Source: Acanthacorydalis orientalis
Taxonomy: Eukaryota > Arthropoda > Insecta > Megaloptera > Corydalidae
Assembly (NCBI GenBank): GCA_034766995.1
Contig: CM068315.1
Location: 47,732,662 to 47,796,661, forward strand
DNA: 64,000 bases
Reading direction: 5' to 3'
The position numbers were made by a program, and so were the translations under genes. This document shows positions 47,801-59,006 of this stretch, one piece after another; the stretch's first letter is position 1; every line of letters begins with the position of its first letter. A model generated the notes under the pieces. The model was not told the DNA's origin, ran no database searches, and was given only the letters and a program-made list of their open reading frames with translations.

Positions 47801-49450
47801 CAGTATCTGACCCGTATTTGTACAGTAGTATTATCGATTGATGAAATAGTAAAAAAAAAACAAATTGTGATGAAATATTTAATTATTTTTATTAATAAAT
47901 TATTATATTTATGTGCAATTTTAATTTCTTGTAAAAGAATCCGTTTAATTCACTAATATAAAAAAATAACAAGTAAAATTAAAAACTATGTCAAAAAACA
48001 TAGGACCGCCGTATTCGTACACAAAAATATTTTGTAAGAAAATGAATTAAAAATACTCTATCCAATATCGGGTAGCTTAGCCTTTCTGTTTTATTACTTT
48101 TCTCAATCTACTTGGGACAGATTGAACTAACTTTCTTTTAATATCCGGTGTAATATTTTCCCATTCAGAAAATAGAGCAGACCTCTGATCTCCCATGTTA
48201 GATATTTTATGTTTTCGTATATTTTTCTTCAAAATTGATCACAAATGCTCAATGGGATTGAGGTTAGGTGATTGTGGAGGTGTATCTAGAACTTGCGGAT
48301 AATTGTAAAGGAGCCACAACCGAGAATATAACGACTTGTGTTTTGGGTTATTATCTTGATGAAACACAAATCTATCTGCTAGCCCTAAATTTTCAGCACT
48401 ATTTCTTAAATTGTTCTTTAAAAGGTCAATATATTTTGCTGTATTCATGATTCGGTTAATTAAGTGTAGTTTTCCAAATCCAGAAGCCGAAAAACATTCC
48501 TACACCATAAATGATCCTCCACCGTGTTTGATCGTCGGAATCATTTTTTTTGTCCAGACTTTTATTTGGGTTTCGCCATACTTTTTGCTTTCCATCCCAA
48601 CCAACAAGGCAACATTTTCTCTCATCGGTGAAAATAACTTTATTGCAAAACTCTGTATCCTTGTTTATATGCCTTTTAGCAAAATCTAGACGCTTCTTTC
48701 CATTAATGCAACTAATGAAGGATTTTCTTCTAGCCAGTTTGTTCTTTTGGTCAAATTTATTTAAGGCATTGCTAATTGTACATACACTAACGTTTTTCCA
48801 GTTGTATTCCAAATAGTGGCAGAAAGTTTAGGAGTACTAATGAAAGGATTCTTTCTTACTTCCTTCAAAATTTCACGCTCAACCCGATCACTTAGTATTT
48901 TTTTCCCTATATTTCTAGGTTTATTTTCGACACAGCTTTCGCTTTTGTACTTTTTTATAATATACTGCACGGTGGAATGACTTCTTTAAACCAATTTATT
49001 AATTTTCCTTCGAAATTTACCGCTTTCATATAAGGAAACTACTAATTTTCTTGTTTTCATGGTTGTTTCGAATCCTTTTCTTCCTATGATTGGTGATGTC
49101 TATTTCACGTACCACAAAACAATCCTAAACGTTACTATTCTAGAGATATCAATTTTAAGAACTCTCCTGATATGAAATTCTAAGTTTTAATGCGTTCATT
49201 TTTATAGTTTTTAAACGAATACTTAAGTTTACGAATAGGAGTGTCGCAGAGCTTGCACATAATTTTACCTTATTGCATCATTTTCATTGTAAATATAAAA
49301 ATGATTAATTTTTTCTTAGAAAAATATGTTTCAACTTTAGTTTACACTGTGGACTGCAAAACTATTTTTACTATTCAGTCATTATTTACCAACTTTTTCT
49401 TGTCTTTTGTAGTATCATTTCTTGTGTACGAATACGACTGTCCGTAACTG
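47801..49450 (-). mobile_element. Degenerate Tc1-like transposon with IR/DR ends
   Basis: The element is 1650 bp, the usual Tc1 size. It starts CAGTATCTGACCCGTATTTG and ends TACGACTGTCCGTAACTG, with TA on each outer side (47799-47800, 49451-49452). The terminal motif recurs about 200 bp inside each end: GACCGCCGTATTCGTACA at 48004-48021 and TTTACGAATAGGAGTGTCGC at 49227-49246. This gives the four-copy inverted-repeat/direct-repeat layout known for many Tc1-family elements. The interior encodes a broken minus-strand transposase. The repeats have diverged from each other, so the copy is old and immobile by its own protein. Confidence 0.85.
48077..49060 (-). pseudogene. Tc1-type transposase pseudogene
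   Basis: Reading on the minus strand from ATG at 49058-49060 gives an N-terminal helix-turn-helix region (KTRKLVVSLYESGKFRRKI, then VQYIIKKYKSESCVENKPR). The DDE catalytic core follows: VIFTDERK (first Asp), FVFHQDNNPKHKS (second Asp) and SPNLNPIEHL (Glu). The C-terminus ends KLVQSVPSRLRKVIKQKG. At least four lesions disable it: an in-frame TAA near 48990, a frameshift near 48810, a frameshift near 48455, and TGA in place of the conserved Trp codon after IEHL at 48239-48241. Spacing of the last two acidic residues fits the D34E class. Confidence 0.88.
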
Positions 49451-49740
49451 TATATATACCACGCAGCAGACTCACGAAATAATAACTTCTCTGGTGACCA
49501 ACTTTAAATGTGATCCACCCAGTCAAACTTATTGTAATAAATAATGACCTAAAATGAATATTTATCTCAAAATAGTGATCTTGTAAAATTCCGTCACTTA
49601 TTTTTTTCACAATTTTTCGGGATTCTCCGAAGAATAAATTCTTTTGTATGACATTTAAGAAATTTCTGCACATGAAATTCAGTTTATATTCATTTTCAAG
49701 CTGTAAGGCTCGCTGAAAATATTGCTAGCTCAAAATAAGA

Positions 49741-49822
49741 GAATGCTCTTTGTACATTAGATAAAGTGTGCAATTGATATATTTATCAATCGCACACTTT
49801 ATCTAATGTACAAAGAGCATTC
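49741..49822. repeat. Long near-perfect hairpin (39-bp stem)
   Basis: GAATGCTCTTTGTACATTAG at 49741-49760 and onwards pairs with 49783-49822. Over 39 pairs the only mismatch is A49772 with C49791, which would be a G-U pair in minus-strand RNA. The loop is 4 nt. Confidence 0.95.
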
Positions 49823-50486
49823 TAGTAAGCTGTGGTTATTAATAAAACAAAACATTTCTCATTAAATGACAGATAGAAAATTAAATTATTTTTTTTTCTT
49901 TTAAGTTTGAACACTTTTATAGTTATAAATTTGAAAGTTAACATTCAAAATAGCTGAACTTTTGAAATATTTACCAACCCTATGCACCAATTGAGCGATT
50001 GTTTCGTGTGTCTTCGGTATATATTATATTTCATTAAGTATTTTTTAATTATAAAGTTAATAATGGGGCTTAATATTTTTGGTTGTCGGCGCGTTCTTAA
50101 ACTTCAACCTATAACTGCTTAAAGTCAATAACTATTCTCGTTGAATTATATTAAACAAAATTTTTATCTTGGATTAAAATATGTATGTATTTTTTAAGAA
50201 CAGTTTCTAATTAATTGTTTTAATTTAAATAAATGTTTATTGTTAAGCATATGTTGGATATTGCAACGAATATAAGAAAAAGAAAGTGTATTCAATAATT
50301 AAAAGAAATATATTTATTATGGAGGAAAGTGTTATACCTATACGTTTATATACTGAAAATATAAATTTAGATTTAATATTTGATTATTCGAATAATAAAA
50401 TGTTTCATTAATTATCAAATAAGTTTCATTATAATAAAAAAGTGAAAAAGTAAAGTATACAAATTAAGAAAGTATATATTTTAAAT

Positions 50487-50493
<7 letters not shown>

Positions 50494-50555
<62 letters not shown>
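50494..50555. repeat. (TA)n microsatellite
   Basis: 62 bp of TA repeat about 280 bp left of the TTAA-flanked element. Confidence 0.95.
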
Positions 50556-50559
<4 letters not shown>

Positions 50560-50838
50560 GTTTATCTTATGTTTCCTTAATTTTTATGAAACACTTTTAA
50601 CAAACAGAATTTTGAAGTAAAATATTATTAGTACAAAATTAAACATTTAAATAATTTTGAGCAAAGGTTTTTGGGAAAGTATATTCAATCTTATAGAAAA
50701 TTAATAGATTACTTTCTATTGGATGTTTGTATTTCCAAGCGTATAGATAATACAATTGCAAGAAAACGATCATTTGTGTTATATGTTTCTGTAGCAATGA
50801 TTTTTTAGTGGAAGAATATTACAGATGTTCTTTATCTC

Positions 50839-51390
50839 TTAACACGCTCGCGGACAAGACGGCTGTAGCCGTCTTATGCTTTAAGTGGTCCAGGGACAAA
50901 ACGGTTGCAGCCGGTCTGGTTATACGTGCTATATTGTTGAATCATGATATCTTGTCCCACAATGAGCCACTGTTTTCTTTTCAGTGTCCCTGGAAATAGA
51001 TAATAAATTTCAACTATCACAAAGATGTCGCTGAGGTTTGGTATAGGCATTGTAGTCGGTGTTCGATTGTTTCTATAAAAATATGTAAGCAATAAACAGT
51101 ACTATTTTTAAATAGTCAAATGAATCAACCATTATACATTCATGTATGTTTTGTAGAAGAAACAATCTGATGGCTACAACCATCTTGTCCCAGCTTGCAG
51201 AAATCATTGGTCTGCTGAGACATGAGGGTTGTGGCCTTCTAATGTTCTCTTACAAAAAAATAAAAAATAAAATAGGGATGCTAATTGATATAAAAAAAAT
51301 ATCTACAGGTTTTGAAACGTTGTCTAGTTTTGTGAAACAGTTATGAGTTTTTACCCATTACTTCAATCTAATTGTCTGCGAACGTGTTAA
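50839..51390. mobile_element. TTAA-flanked MITE (piggyBac-like), 544 bp
   Basis: The element is 50843-51386 between TTAA tetranucleotides (50839-50842 and 51387-51390). Ends are CACGCTCGCGGACAA and, as reverse complement of the right end, CACGTTCGCAGACAA: 13 of 15 identical. The interior has repeated GACAAGACGGCTGTAGCC-like units in both orientations (GACAAAACGGTTGCAGCC, ATGGCTACAACCATCTTGTC). TTAA targets are used by piggyBac and Kolobok elements; no transposase is encoded. Some short frames in it are open but resemble no family. Confidence 0.78.
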
Positions 51391-52626
51391 TAATCACCAG
51401 AAAATAAATGTGTGAAATAGAAGTATCCCTAAAAATTAATATTTTGAAATATATAAATAAATCGAAAACTTCCATTGAAACATTCAAATATAAACATACT
51501 TTAAAAATAATGTTATTTATTGGTCAGATTAGTTCAATCTCAAATTTAATAGATAATTATGTCATTATATTGCATTATTACATTGTAAGACGTGCTTTGT
51601 ACGCTATGATCGTGGAAAAGAATATATGTGGGGAATGTGTTTTAGTAAAGTAATATAAATAAAAAATAATTCAAGTAAAATTATTATTTATTTCAACATT
51701 TATCAAATATTGAAAAGACCTTTTGAATATCGTTACATTTTTTTGTTGAATTATAAATACTGCATAGTATTTTTGAATTGGATGGAAAATTGTTTGTATA
51801 AAAGAAAGTTAATTGAAAATTGTGCAGTATATTTTATTATTAACATAAAAGAAAACCAAAAAGTTTGTGATTACTAAAATATATTCTCAATTAAATCTTT
51901 TGTATTCATATCACTTCTAACAAATCACTAATAGAATATTTATTTACTCACAAATTTCAGTTAGTTTTCAAATATTGATCGACCATTTGTAATAAAATTG
52001 TTAACTACGTTTTTAATTTTTAGATTACAGCAAAAATGGATGGAAACAGTAATTCTTTGGATAAATGACAACATATTTGTAATTTTATTGTTTTTCCAGG
52101 CACACTACTGTTTGGATTACTATTTGTATCTATAGCACTGATAAAACTTCAGTTATTTCAGACTGTTCAGAGTGAAACGTTCGATTTTTGTCCATTTTAT
52201 CCTCCATATTGGACTTTCAATTTTTTGAACGTAATCATATTCAAAAAAAAATTCGTGGCGTTTTAAAAGTTTGCAAACCTTTTTTATTAATTTCTGTATC
52301 ATTAATACGTACAATTCAAGGTTTTAAACATATTTATTTGATTTTGTAATCGTAATTGCTTAGATTTATTTAATATTTTATAACAGATTCCCGCTTCAAG
52401 TAAATTATATTTTTCGAAATAAATAAATAAATTGTTTTTTCGCAAGTGTATTTTGGAATAAGAGCTGAAAATTATGATTTTAAAGAGTGAATATTAATAT
52501 TCTGACAATTCTCTTGCGGATGCTCAATCTGTGACCTTTAACCAGTATAATGTATGATGGTATTCAATTAATATGATCATTATTCACATTTCAGCAGGAA
52601 AATTTTTAAAATATCTCTCATGAACA

Positions 52627-52632
<6 letters not shown>

Positions 52633-52690
<58 letters not shown>
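52633..52690. repeat. (TA)n microsatellite
   Basis: 58 bp of TA repeat. Confidence 0.95.
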
Positions 52691-52694
<4 letters not shown>

Positions 52695-52884
52695 AATCTT
52701 ATGGGATATAATAATAATATAGATATAATAAATGGGAATAATTTGAAAGGTACTGACAAAACAGTTCTGAGACAGTGGATAAATTCACTTCCACAAATTA
52801 TTTTTTTCCATTGCTCAAACTTTTTTCTCGATCAAAAATATTCAGAAAATTATTGTTGAATATTTTTGATTTCGTTTTACGGAC

Positions 52885-52988
52885 ATTTCGATGACAACGC
52901 CATCATCTACAGAGCCACAAGATACAGAAAAATTCGAGTTTCTGTATCTTGGTTCTCTGAAGATGATTGTCATCGTTGCAATCGAAAT
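52885..52988. repeat. Imperfect hairpin flanked by 16-bp direct repeats
   Basis: The left arm (52885-52930, ending CAAGATACAGAAA) pairs with the right arm (52939-52988, starting TTTCTGTATCTTG) with a few mismatches and a small offset. TTGAATATTTTTGATT occurs outside it on both sides (52856-52871 and 53028-53043). Confidence 0.8.
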
Positions 52989-53485
52989 AAGCACAAGCGG
53001 CAATCAAAAATGATCGATAATAACTTATTGAATATTTTTGATTGGAAGAAAAAGAAGTTTGGCGTAGTTTGTGAGATGAAAAAAATTGTAAAATTATGAA
53101 AGACAAACTGAAATATGGCGTATACTGTTTATTTCTCTTTATACTAAACTTTTAATTTCTTTAAATATATTGTGTAGCATGTTAACTTATATAAAAAACA
53201 TATTCTTGCAAACAGAAAACACACATAGGAAATTACTATGTTGTGCTATTTATAAACGATTTCGACAACAGTATTTGCGCTTCGTTGAATATCAACGCGC
53301 ACGCGTATTCTTCCCTACTATTTCTTGATAGCCAGCAAACGAGTTGAACTTGTATCCTCCCCCGCTCTCGCACGTTACTTCAAAAGTGTGACGTACCAAA
53401 GTACCAGCATTCTTAACAAACAGTAGAAGAATAAACAGAACTGGTAATTAAAAGTTTGTTCAATCTACATAAAATGTCACGAATC

Positions 53486-53582
53486 ATAAAGTAGCATTAG
53501 AAATCGTGCACATTCTATATTACAGCATTTAATTTCATTTTTAAACTTTATATTACAGAATTGTATAACATTTCGATAAGGA

Positions 53583-53652
<70 letters not shown>

Positions 53653-53749
53653 TCCTTATTGAAATTTTATACAATTCTGTAAAATAAAGTTTAAAAATGA
53701 AATTAAATGCTGTAATATAGAATGTGTTCGATTTCTAATGCTACTTTAT
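53486..53749. mobile_element. Foldback/long-TIR MITE with (TA)n core
   Basis: The left arm 53486-53584 and right arm 53649-53749 are inverted copies of about 98 bp with roughly five mismatches. Both begin ATAAAGTAGCATTAGAAATC and end ATAAGGATT. The 60 bp between them is pure TA repeat (about 53590-53648). TA dinucleotides at both outer edges would fit a Tc1/mariner-type target, but no longer target duplication is seen. Confidence 0.82.
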
Positions 53750-54171
53750 ATATATAATTTACCATGTTATCTCAAATTTACTTCGTTTGGTGAAAAGATT
53801 ACTCTAATAAAATATTCGTATGTTTCTATAAATGTTTATAGACATAGTTTATACAGATCGGTTAACAATTTACGATTTACACAAAGAACCGAAGGCACAA
53901 AAATTAAGGAAATTTTGAGAAGCTGCGATGATTATTATAAAAAAATGTATTAAGTCACGTAAATACTTCCCAAATTCGATTAGATTTATTTTCAAATCTT
54001 ATGGAGCGTAGACGGAGGTGAAACGCGAGAAGACAAATATATTTTAACTTATATTTAAAATATGTATACACTGCAGATACATTACGAATCTACGTACATG
54101 TATTTGTAATGTACATATTAATATTGTAAAATTATTGGTTTTTGTTCATGAAAAGTATATATTACACAGTG

Positions 54172-54373
54172 TGATTCCATTTAGGCTACCACATGGAAGT
54201 ATTAAAAGGGGGCGCAGGGGTTAAGAAAAGCCATGCCATTTTTTATTTAGTATTTTAGTTCAATTTAGTACTAAACTACAAATAAACTAAAATATTAAAT
54301 TATGGATAACATGTTTATTTCTAATTTTTGCGTTTTTTAATACTGTTAGATACATCGATGGCTTTATTGATTT
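54172..54373. mobile_element. MITE family member, copy A
   Basis: GAAGTATTAAAAGGGGGCGC near the left and AATTTTTGCGTTTTTTAATA near the right correspond to the two ends of copy B at 59882-60072, here in the opposite orientation. The central TTTTTTATTTAGTATTTTA is also shared. Both ends carry a GTATTAAAA-type inverted motif. No coding capacity. A (TA)n array starts 20 bp to the right. Confidence 0.72.
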
Positions 54374-54389
54374 ACAATATAGTTTTATG

Positions 54390-54393
<4 letters not shown>

Positions 54394-54468
<75 letters not shown>
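54394..54468. repeat. (TA)n microsatellite
   Basis: 75 bp of TA repeat immediately right of MITE copy A. A shorter array lies at 54872-54903. Confidence 0.95.
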
Positions 54469-54472
<4 letters not shown>

Positions 54473-54868
54473 AAATGCTACATTTTTATACTAGAAAAAT
54501 CTTGTACAAGTGCAAGCACAAAATTTTAGTTAAAAAAATAGAAAGAAATATTTGATATGAGAAAGAGTTTGAATGTTGAAAGTTTAAGTGTAGGTATATT
54601 TACTTACCTGAAATAAATTATACAAAATTACGAAAAAATATTGTTTCATCTGAAAATGTGTGACTATTTATGTGACTCAAAAGGTAAATAACACAATAGA
54701 ATGTAAAGAGAATAGTGTTGTTGAAAGTCGACGTCATGAATTTATTTATATATATATATATATATATAATATAATATATATGTAGTATGTTTATATAAAC
54801 ATTCTCGCAGATAGATTATTTTTTGCATTGTGTTATTTTATATATTAAGTTTTTTGTGGATAATTTTG

Positions 54869-54912
<44 letters not shown>

Positions 54913-55831
54913 TGGAAATCAAAAAACAGAAGACAAAAATTATTTGCCGTGCTTCGAAAACAAATGCATATGCATATAATATATAAGTCGTCCATATCAA
55001 GGTTTCCATAAGTACACACAGCTTTCCATACATTATATATTTCAATTTACGGCTTTTCCACCTACATTGCATTGTTTTCAAACGCATCTTCAAGCTAAAT
55101 GAGGGCTATCTGTCGTTTCTTTTTCGAATTTTAAGCTGCGTGTACATTTGTTGCAAATATAAAATAAATATATATTAATCGTGTATATTCGGTTGATATA
55201 CTAGGGAACGTTTTGAAGATTCAAACAAATGTAAAGCTAGTTTGAAAACTGGTTAAATTACATACGAGATTTATTTAAAAAGTACCTGGACAGATGTAGT
55301 CTCAGTTTAGTAGTGAATTTTTGTAGATATACACACACAATCGTGTATATATATATTTTCTATGGATTTTGACAGTTGCTCCACCTTCTACTTTTGCATA
55401 AAGTTTCAGCTATTTTGATTCAATTTATTTTAAAATTTATACGATTAGAATTTTCATATGATTTTATATTTTGCTTAGTTTCTGTTTTCTCCGTCGATGA
55501 AACATTTTTCTTAAACAATCGAAACGAATGCGTTGCGCTTTTGTTCAGTGTTACTATAGTAAATAAACTTTATTATTGTCAATTTTTACACTGTATACAT
55601 AATAAAACTAGATAAAAAGCTTCTGAAATATGAAAACAAATTAGTGTACAATAAATAATGCTCCTGATAACAATGTTCTGACTATCTGTCAATTTTTATG
55701 TAAAAATTAAATAAAAAATATTTTACAAGTATGGTATTTATGAGTTGAATCTTACTCAAAATTTAAAACTACTATCAAAGGTCAGTGAATGGATAATTAG
55801 TCTCAAGTAGTCGACGCTTTGTGTGCGTGTG

Positions 55832-55833
<2 letters not shown>

Positions 55834-55898
<65 letters not shown>

Positions 55899-55948
55899 GT
55901 ACATACATCTGTTTGCATGTGTGTATTTATGTATATATATACATATAC

Positions 55949-55987
<39 letters not shown>
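55834..55987. repeat. Two (TA)n arrays in close succession
   Basis: TA arrays at 55834-55894 and about 55950-55985 are separated by ACACGTACATAC-type sequence. Confidence 0.93.
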
Positions 55988-55989
<2 letters not shown>

Positions 55990-57439
55990 TAAAAAAATAT
56001 TTTTTCTGTTAAAAATACATAGTATCTTTACATTTTATCTCAATGGCAATGCATTCTTCATGTGTAAACGATCGATTAAATATAATTGTTAACCATTTTT
56101 GTCTATTTTATTATTTTTTAAAAAACAAAGTATGATGAAGTTTTTTAATTATTGTATTTAATATAAATATTAATATTACTTTTTTTTTTTAAAAAAAAAC
56201 GTGATAAATTGAACTATAGTTACAGATATTACAATTCCAAACCATTGCGATTTCAAGGTCGTACAGTGGATTAAATAGCGGCCTCGTTTTATACGAATAC
56301 ATTTTGCTACATATTTTTTTGAACAGTACTTTAACTATAAATTATATAAGAATTATTGTCGACGGTAATATGAAAAAACATTGGTCAGTTACTTCGTATA
56401 AATTCAAAATGATTTTTGAATTCAATTTGAAGCTGTCTTTGCCTTTAAAATGATTCTTCTGAAGTTTATTTTTTATCAGCAAAATTTATTTCGGTACTAG
56501 AATTTTTTCATTTTATAAAGCTAATTTGATTTTAAAGGTAGTTTGGATGTGAATATAACATTTTATTCAATAGTGAACTCGAAATAAATTAGAAGGATTT
56601 TTTAATAAATTTGTCCACTGTGAAATAGAAGGTGATTAAAATGTGTATTGCAATAAGATGAATCTGGAAAATGACAGTGGGATTCAAATTTATCATTTTT
56701 TATTGATATTTCTATTATTATGCGATGAATTTGAAAATAAAAATAACGATGATAACTTTAAGATATTTATCATATTCCATATATTATCGAATATTGATAG
56801 TTCAAAAAAATATTTTTAATTTGTATACTATTTTTATCAGACAAAAGTATTGTTCTGAATATTATGTTAAAATCTATATGTAAATGAACAATTCAGAATT
56901 AGTTAATGAAATAAAAATACTTGATATTTTCTTTTTATGTAAGTGTATTAGAATTATGTCAAGATCAAAGTTTATTAAGGACCAGAAACAATACATTTAT
57001 CAATAAAAAAGAAAAATTGCTCATAAAGTTTAAAAATAACAATTTTATTATAGTATAAGTAGAAGTTAATGGCTTTAAATGAATTATATGTCCATAAAAT
57101 GTTTAATTGTGAATCTTAAAAATTATGAATAATCCTTAAAAAGTACACATGCTGAGTTGGTTGAAAGTATCTGTATTGTCTATAAAAAAACTTAATTCAA
57201 GAGATTGTTTGTATTTAATGCAAATTAGAAAACCATTTGTTCTTTTATTGTATTTTAATTCATTGCATCGTGTATTTGTTTTTTTTTATATTATATATAT
57301 ATATATATGTGAAATATAAAACTTAAACACGACTTATATTCAGCTGAAGTGATATAGTTTAATATGATAGTGAATCCATAAAATTTATGCCTAGATTAAT
57401 ATACTGTATGTGTTTAATATGTAACGATTTTAATACTAT

Positions 57440-57944
57440 AGCATTTTATGTTAGTTCCTCCTGTTGTCGTTCGGCAGCACGTAGTTGTTAAATGTGTGTT
57501 GATTGCTAGGACATCTATCGGCCCAAGCTCTAATATATTTTTAATTGACCCATCTTGCGCGACCGTACTGGCCTTAGCAGAGAAATCCAGGCCAACGGAA
57601 GCCATTTTAAGATTAAATCGAATTGTTGTGTCTTTGGGTGCAATATAAATAAATATTTGTGTTTTGAGTGAGACGAGTGTGTTGTATTTATCTTCTGTGA
57701 TACGGAGTGTTCGTGCTTCGACGCCCTCTGTCGTCAAAATGTCGGTGCCATCAGATCAGTGTTGAGTGAACGAGCGTGACATTTTCTGCGGGTGATTTTT
57801 TTATGCAAGCATTTGAGTAGAGGAGAGAAGACGTCGTGCGAGGTCAGTCTCGATTTGTACGAGAAAAGGCATCCTCGAAAAGAGTACAGACGGGTGAAGG
57901 AAACGCAGCCACCGTGAGCCCTGGAAGGTTTAAAAGTCAAAACC
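57440..57944 (+). promoter_or_regulatory. Leader/promoter of Pka-C1 with two upstream ORFs
   Basis: Base composition changes from AT-rich to balanced at about 57440 and continues into the coding sequence. Two complete short upstream ORFs lie in it: 57739-57765 (eight codons plus stop) and 57803-57820 (five codons plus stop). An in-frame TGA upstream of the main ATG (at 57915-57917) confirms the chosen start. An intron in the leader cannot be excluded. Confidence 0.55.
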
Positions 57945-59006
57945 ATGGGCAATAATGCCGCTACGGCGAACAAGAAAGTTGACTCGGCGGAAAGTGTCAA
58001 GGAGTTCCTTGATCAAGCTAAGGAAGAATTCGAGGAGAAATGGAAAAAGAATCCTACGAACACGGCTGGCCTCGATGATTTCGAGCGTATCAAAACACTT
58101 GGTACTGGGTCTTTCGGCCGCGTTATGATAGTACAACACAAACCTACGAAGGAGTATTATGCAATGAAAATACTTGATAAACAAAAGGTTGTTAAACTTA
58201 AACAAGTCGAACATACATTAAATGAAAAGAGAATCTTACAAGCTATAGGGTTCCCTTTTCTTGTTAGTCTTCGGTTCCACTTCAAGGATAACTCGAATTT
58301 GTATATGGTGCTCGAGTATGTACCAGGAGGTGAAATGTTTTCACATTTACGTAAAGTTGGTCGATTTTCAGAACCACATTCACGCTTTTATGCTGCCCAG
58401 ATAGTGCTTGCATTTGAATACCTCCATTACCTTGATTTGATTTATCGTGATTTAAAACCTGAGAATCTATTGATAGATTCACAAGGATACCTGAAGGTTA
58501 CAGATTTTGGATTTGCAAAGCGTGTTAAAGGTCGTACGTGGACTCTCTGTGGTACACCGGAGTACCTTGCTCCAGAAATTATTTTAAGCAAGGGTTATAA
58601 TAAAGCAGTCGATTGGTGGGCACTCGGCGTTCTTGTTTATGAAATGGCTGCCGGGTATCCTCCGTTCTTTGCGGACCAACCGATTCAAATCTATGAAAAA
58701 ATCGTATCGGGTAAGGTCCGTTTTCCATCGCATTTCGGTTCAGATCTTAAGGATCTGTTACGTAATCTGCTGCAAGTCGATTTGACGAAGCGATACGGAA
58801 ACTTGAAGGCCGGTGTCGATGATATCAAAGGCCACAGATGGTTTGCATCGACCGATTGGATCGCCGTCTTCCAGAAGAAGATCGAGGCGCCTTTCGTCCC
58901 ACGCTGTAAAGGCCCCGGCGATACGAGCAACTTCGATGATTACGAGGAGGAGGCGTTGCGGATCTCATCAACGGAGAAATGTGCAAAGGAGTTTGCGGAG
59001 TTCTGA
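57945..59006 (+). CDS. Pka-C1: cAMP-dependent protein kinase catalytic subunit
   Basis: A single uninterrupted coding exon of 353 residues, the same length as Drosophila Pka-C1. It phosphorylates Ser/Thr in Arg-Arg-x-Ser contexts once released from regulatory subunits by cAMP. Visible are the N-myristoylation start [11 protein letters not shown], glycine loop GTGSFG (53-58), ATP-binding Lys75 (YYAMK), and catalytic Asp169 (YRDLKPEN). The Mg-binding site is DFG (Asp187), the activation-loop Thr200 is in [15 protein letters not shown], and the AGC-kinase tail ends in FAEF. All catalytic residues are present, so the enzyme should be active. Codon use is richer in G+C than in the other genes of the window. 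Absence of introns is also known for the fly gene; nothing (poly-A tract, target duplication) marks it as a recent retrocopy. Confidence 0.98.
   Translation: MGNNAATANKKVDSAESVKEFLDQAKEEFEEKWKKNPTNTAGLDDFERIKTLGTGSFGRVMIVQHKPTKEYYAMKILDKQKVVKLKQVEHTLNEKRILQAIGFPFLVSLRFHFKDNSNLYMVLEYVPGGEMFSHLRKVGRFSEPHSRFYAAQIVLAFEYLHYLDLIYRDLKPENLLIDSQGYLKVTDFGFAKRVKGRTWTLCGTPEYLAPEIILSKGYNKAVDWWALGVLVYEMAAGYPPFFADQPIQIYEKIVSGKVRFPSHFGSDLKDLLRNLLQVDLTKRYGNLKAGVDDIKGHRWFASTDWIAVFQKKIEAPFVPRCKGPGDTSNFDDYEEEALRISSTEKCAKEFAEF

Larger units (their letters stand above)
51391..57439. other. Gene-poor intergenic region upstream of Pka-C1
   Basis: Holds (TA)n arrays, the hairpin near 52885, the foldback at 53486, MITE copy A at 54172, and a less AT-rich block at 53270-53420. 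That block includes a TGACGTAC CRE-like site near 53388, which could be a distal promoter. One speculative two-exon small ORF (52036-52266) is discussed in the findings. Otherwise AT-rich with no recognisable gene. Confidence 0.45.

Noticed and set aside
49386..49673. 95-codon minus-strand frame right of the Tc1 element
   Set aside because: Overlaps the transposon terminus, has no recognisable domain and AT-rich codon content expected by chance.
57414..57737. 107-codon minus-strand frame opposite the Pka-C1 leader
   Set aside because: It is antisense to a balanced-composition leader; the sequence shows no family resemblance and no splice or start support.
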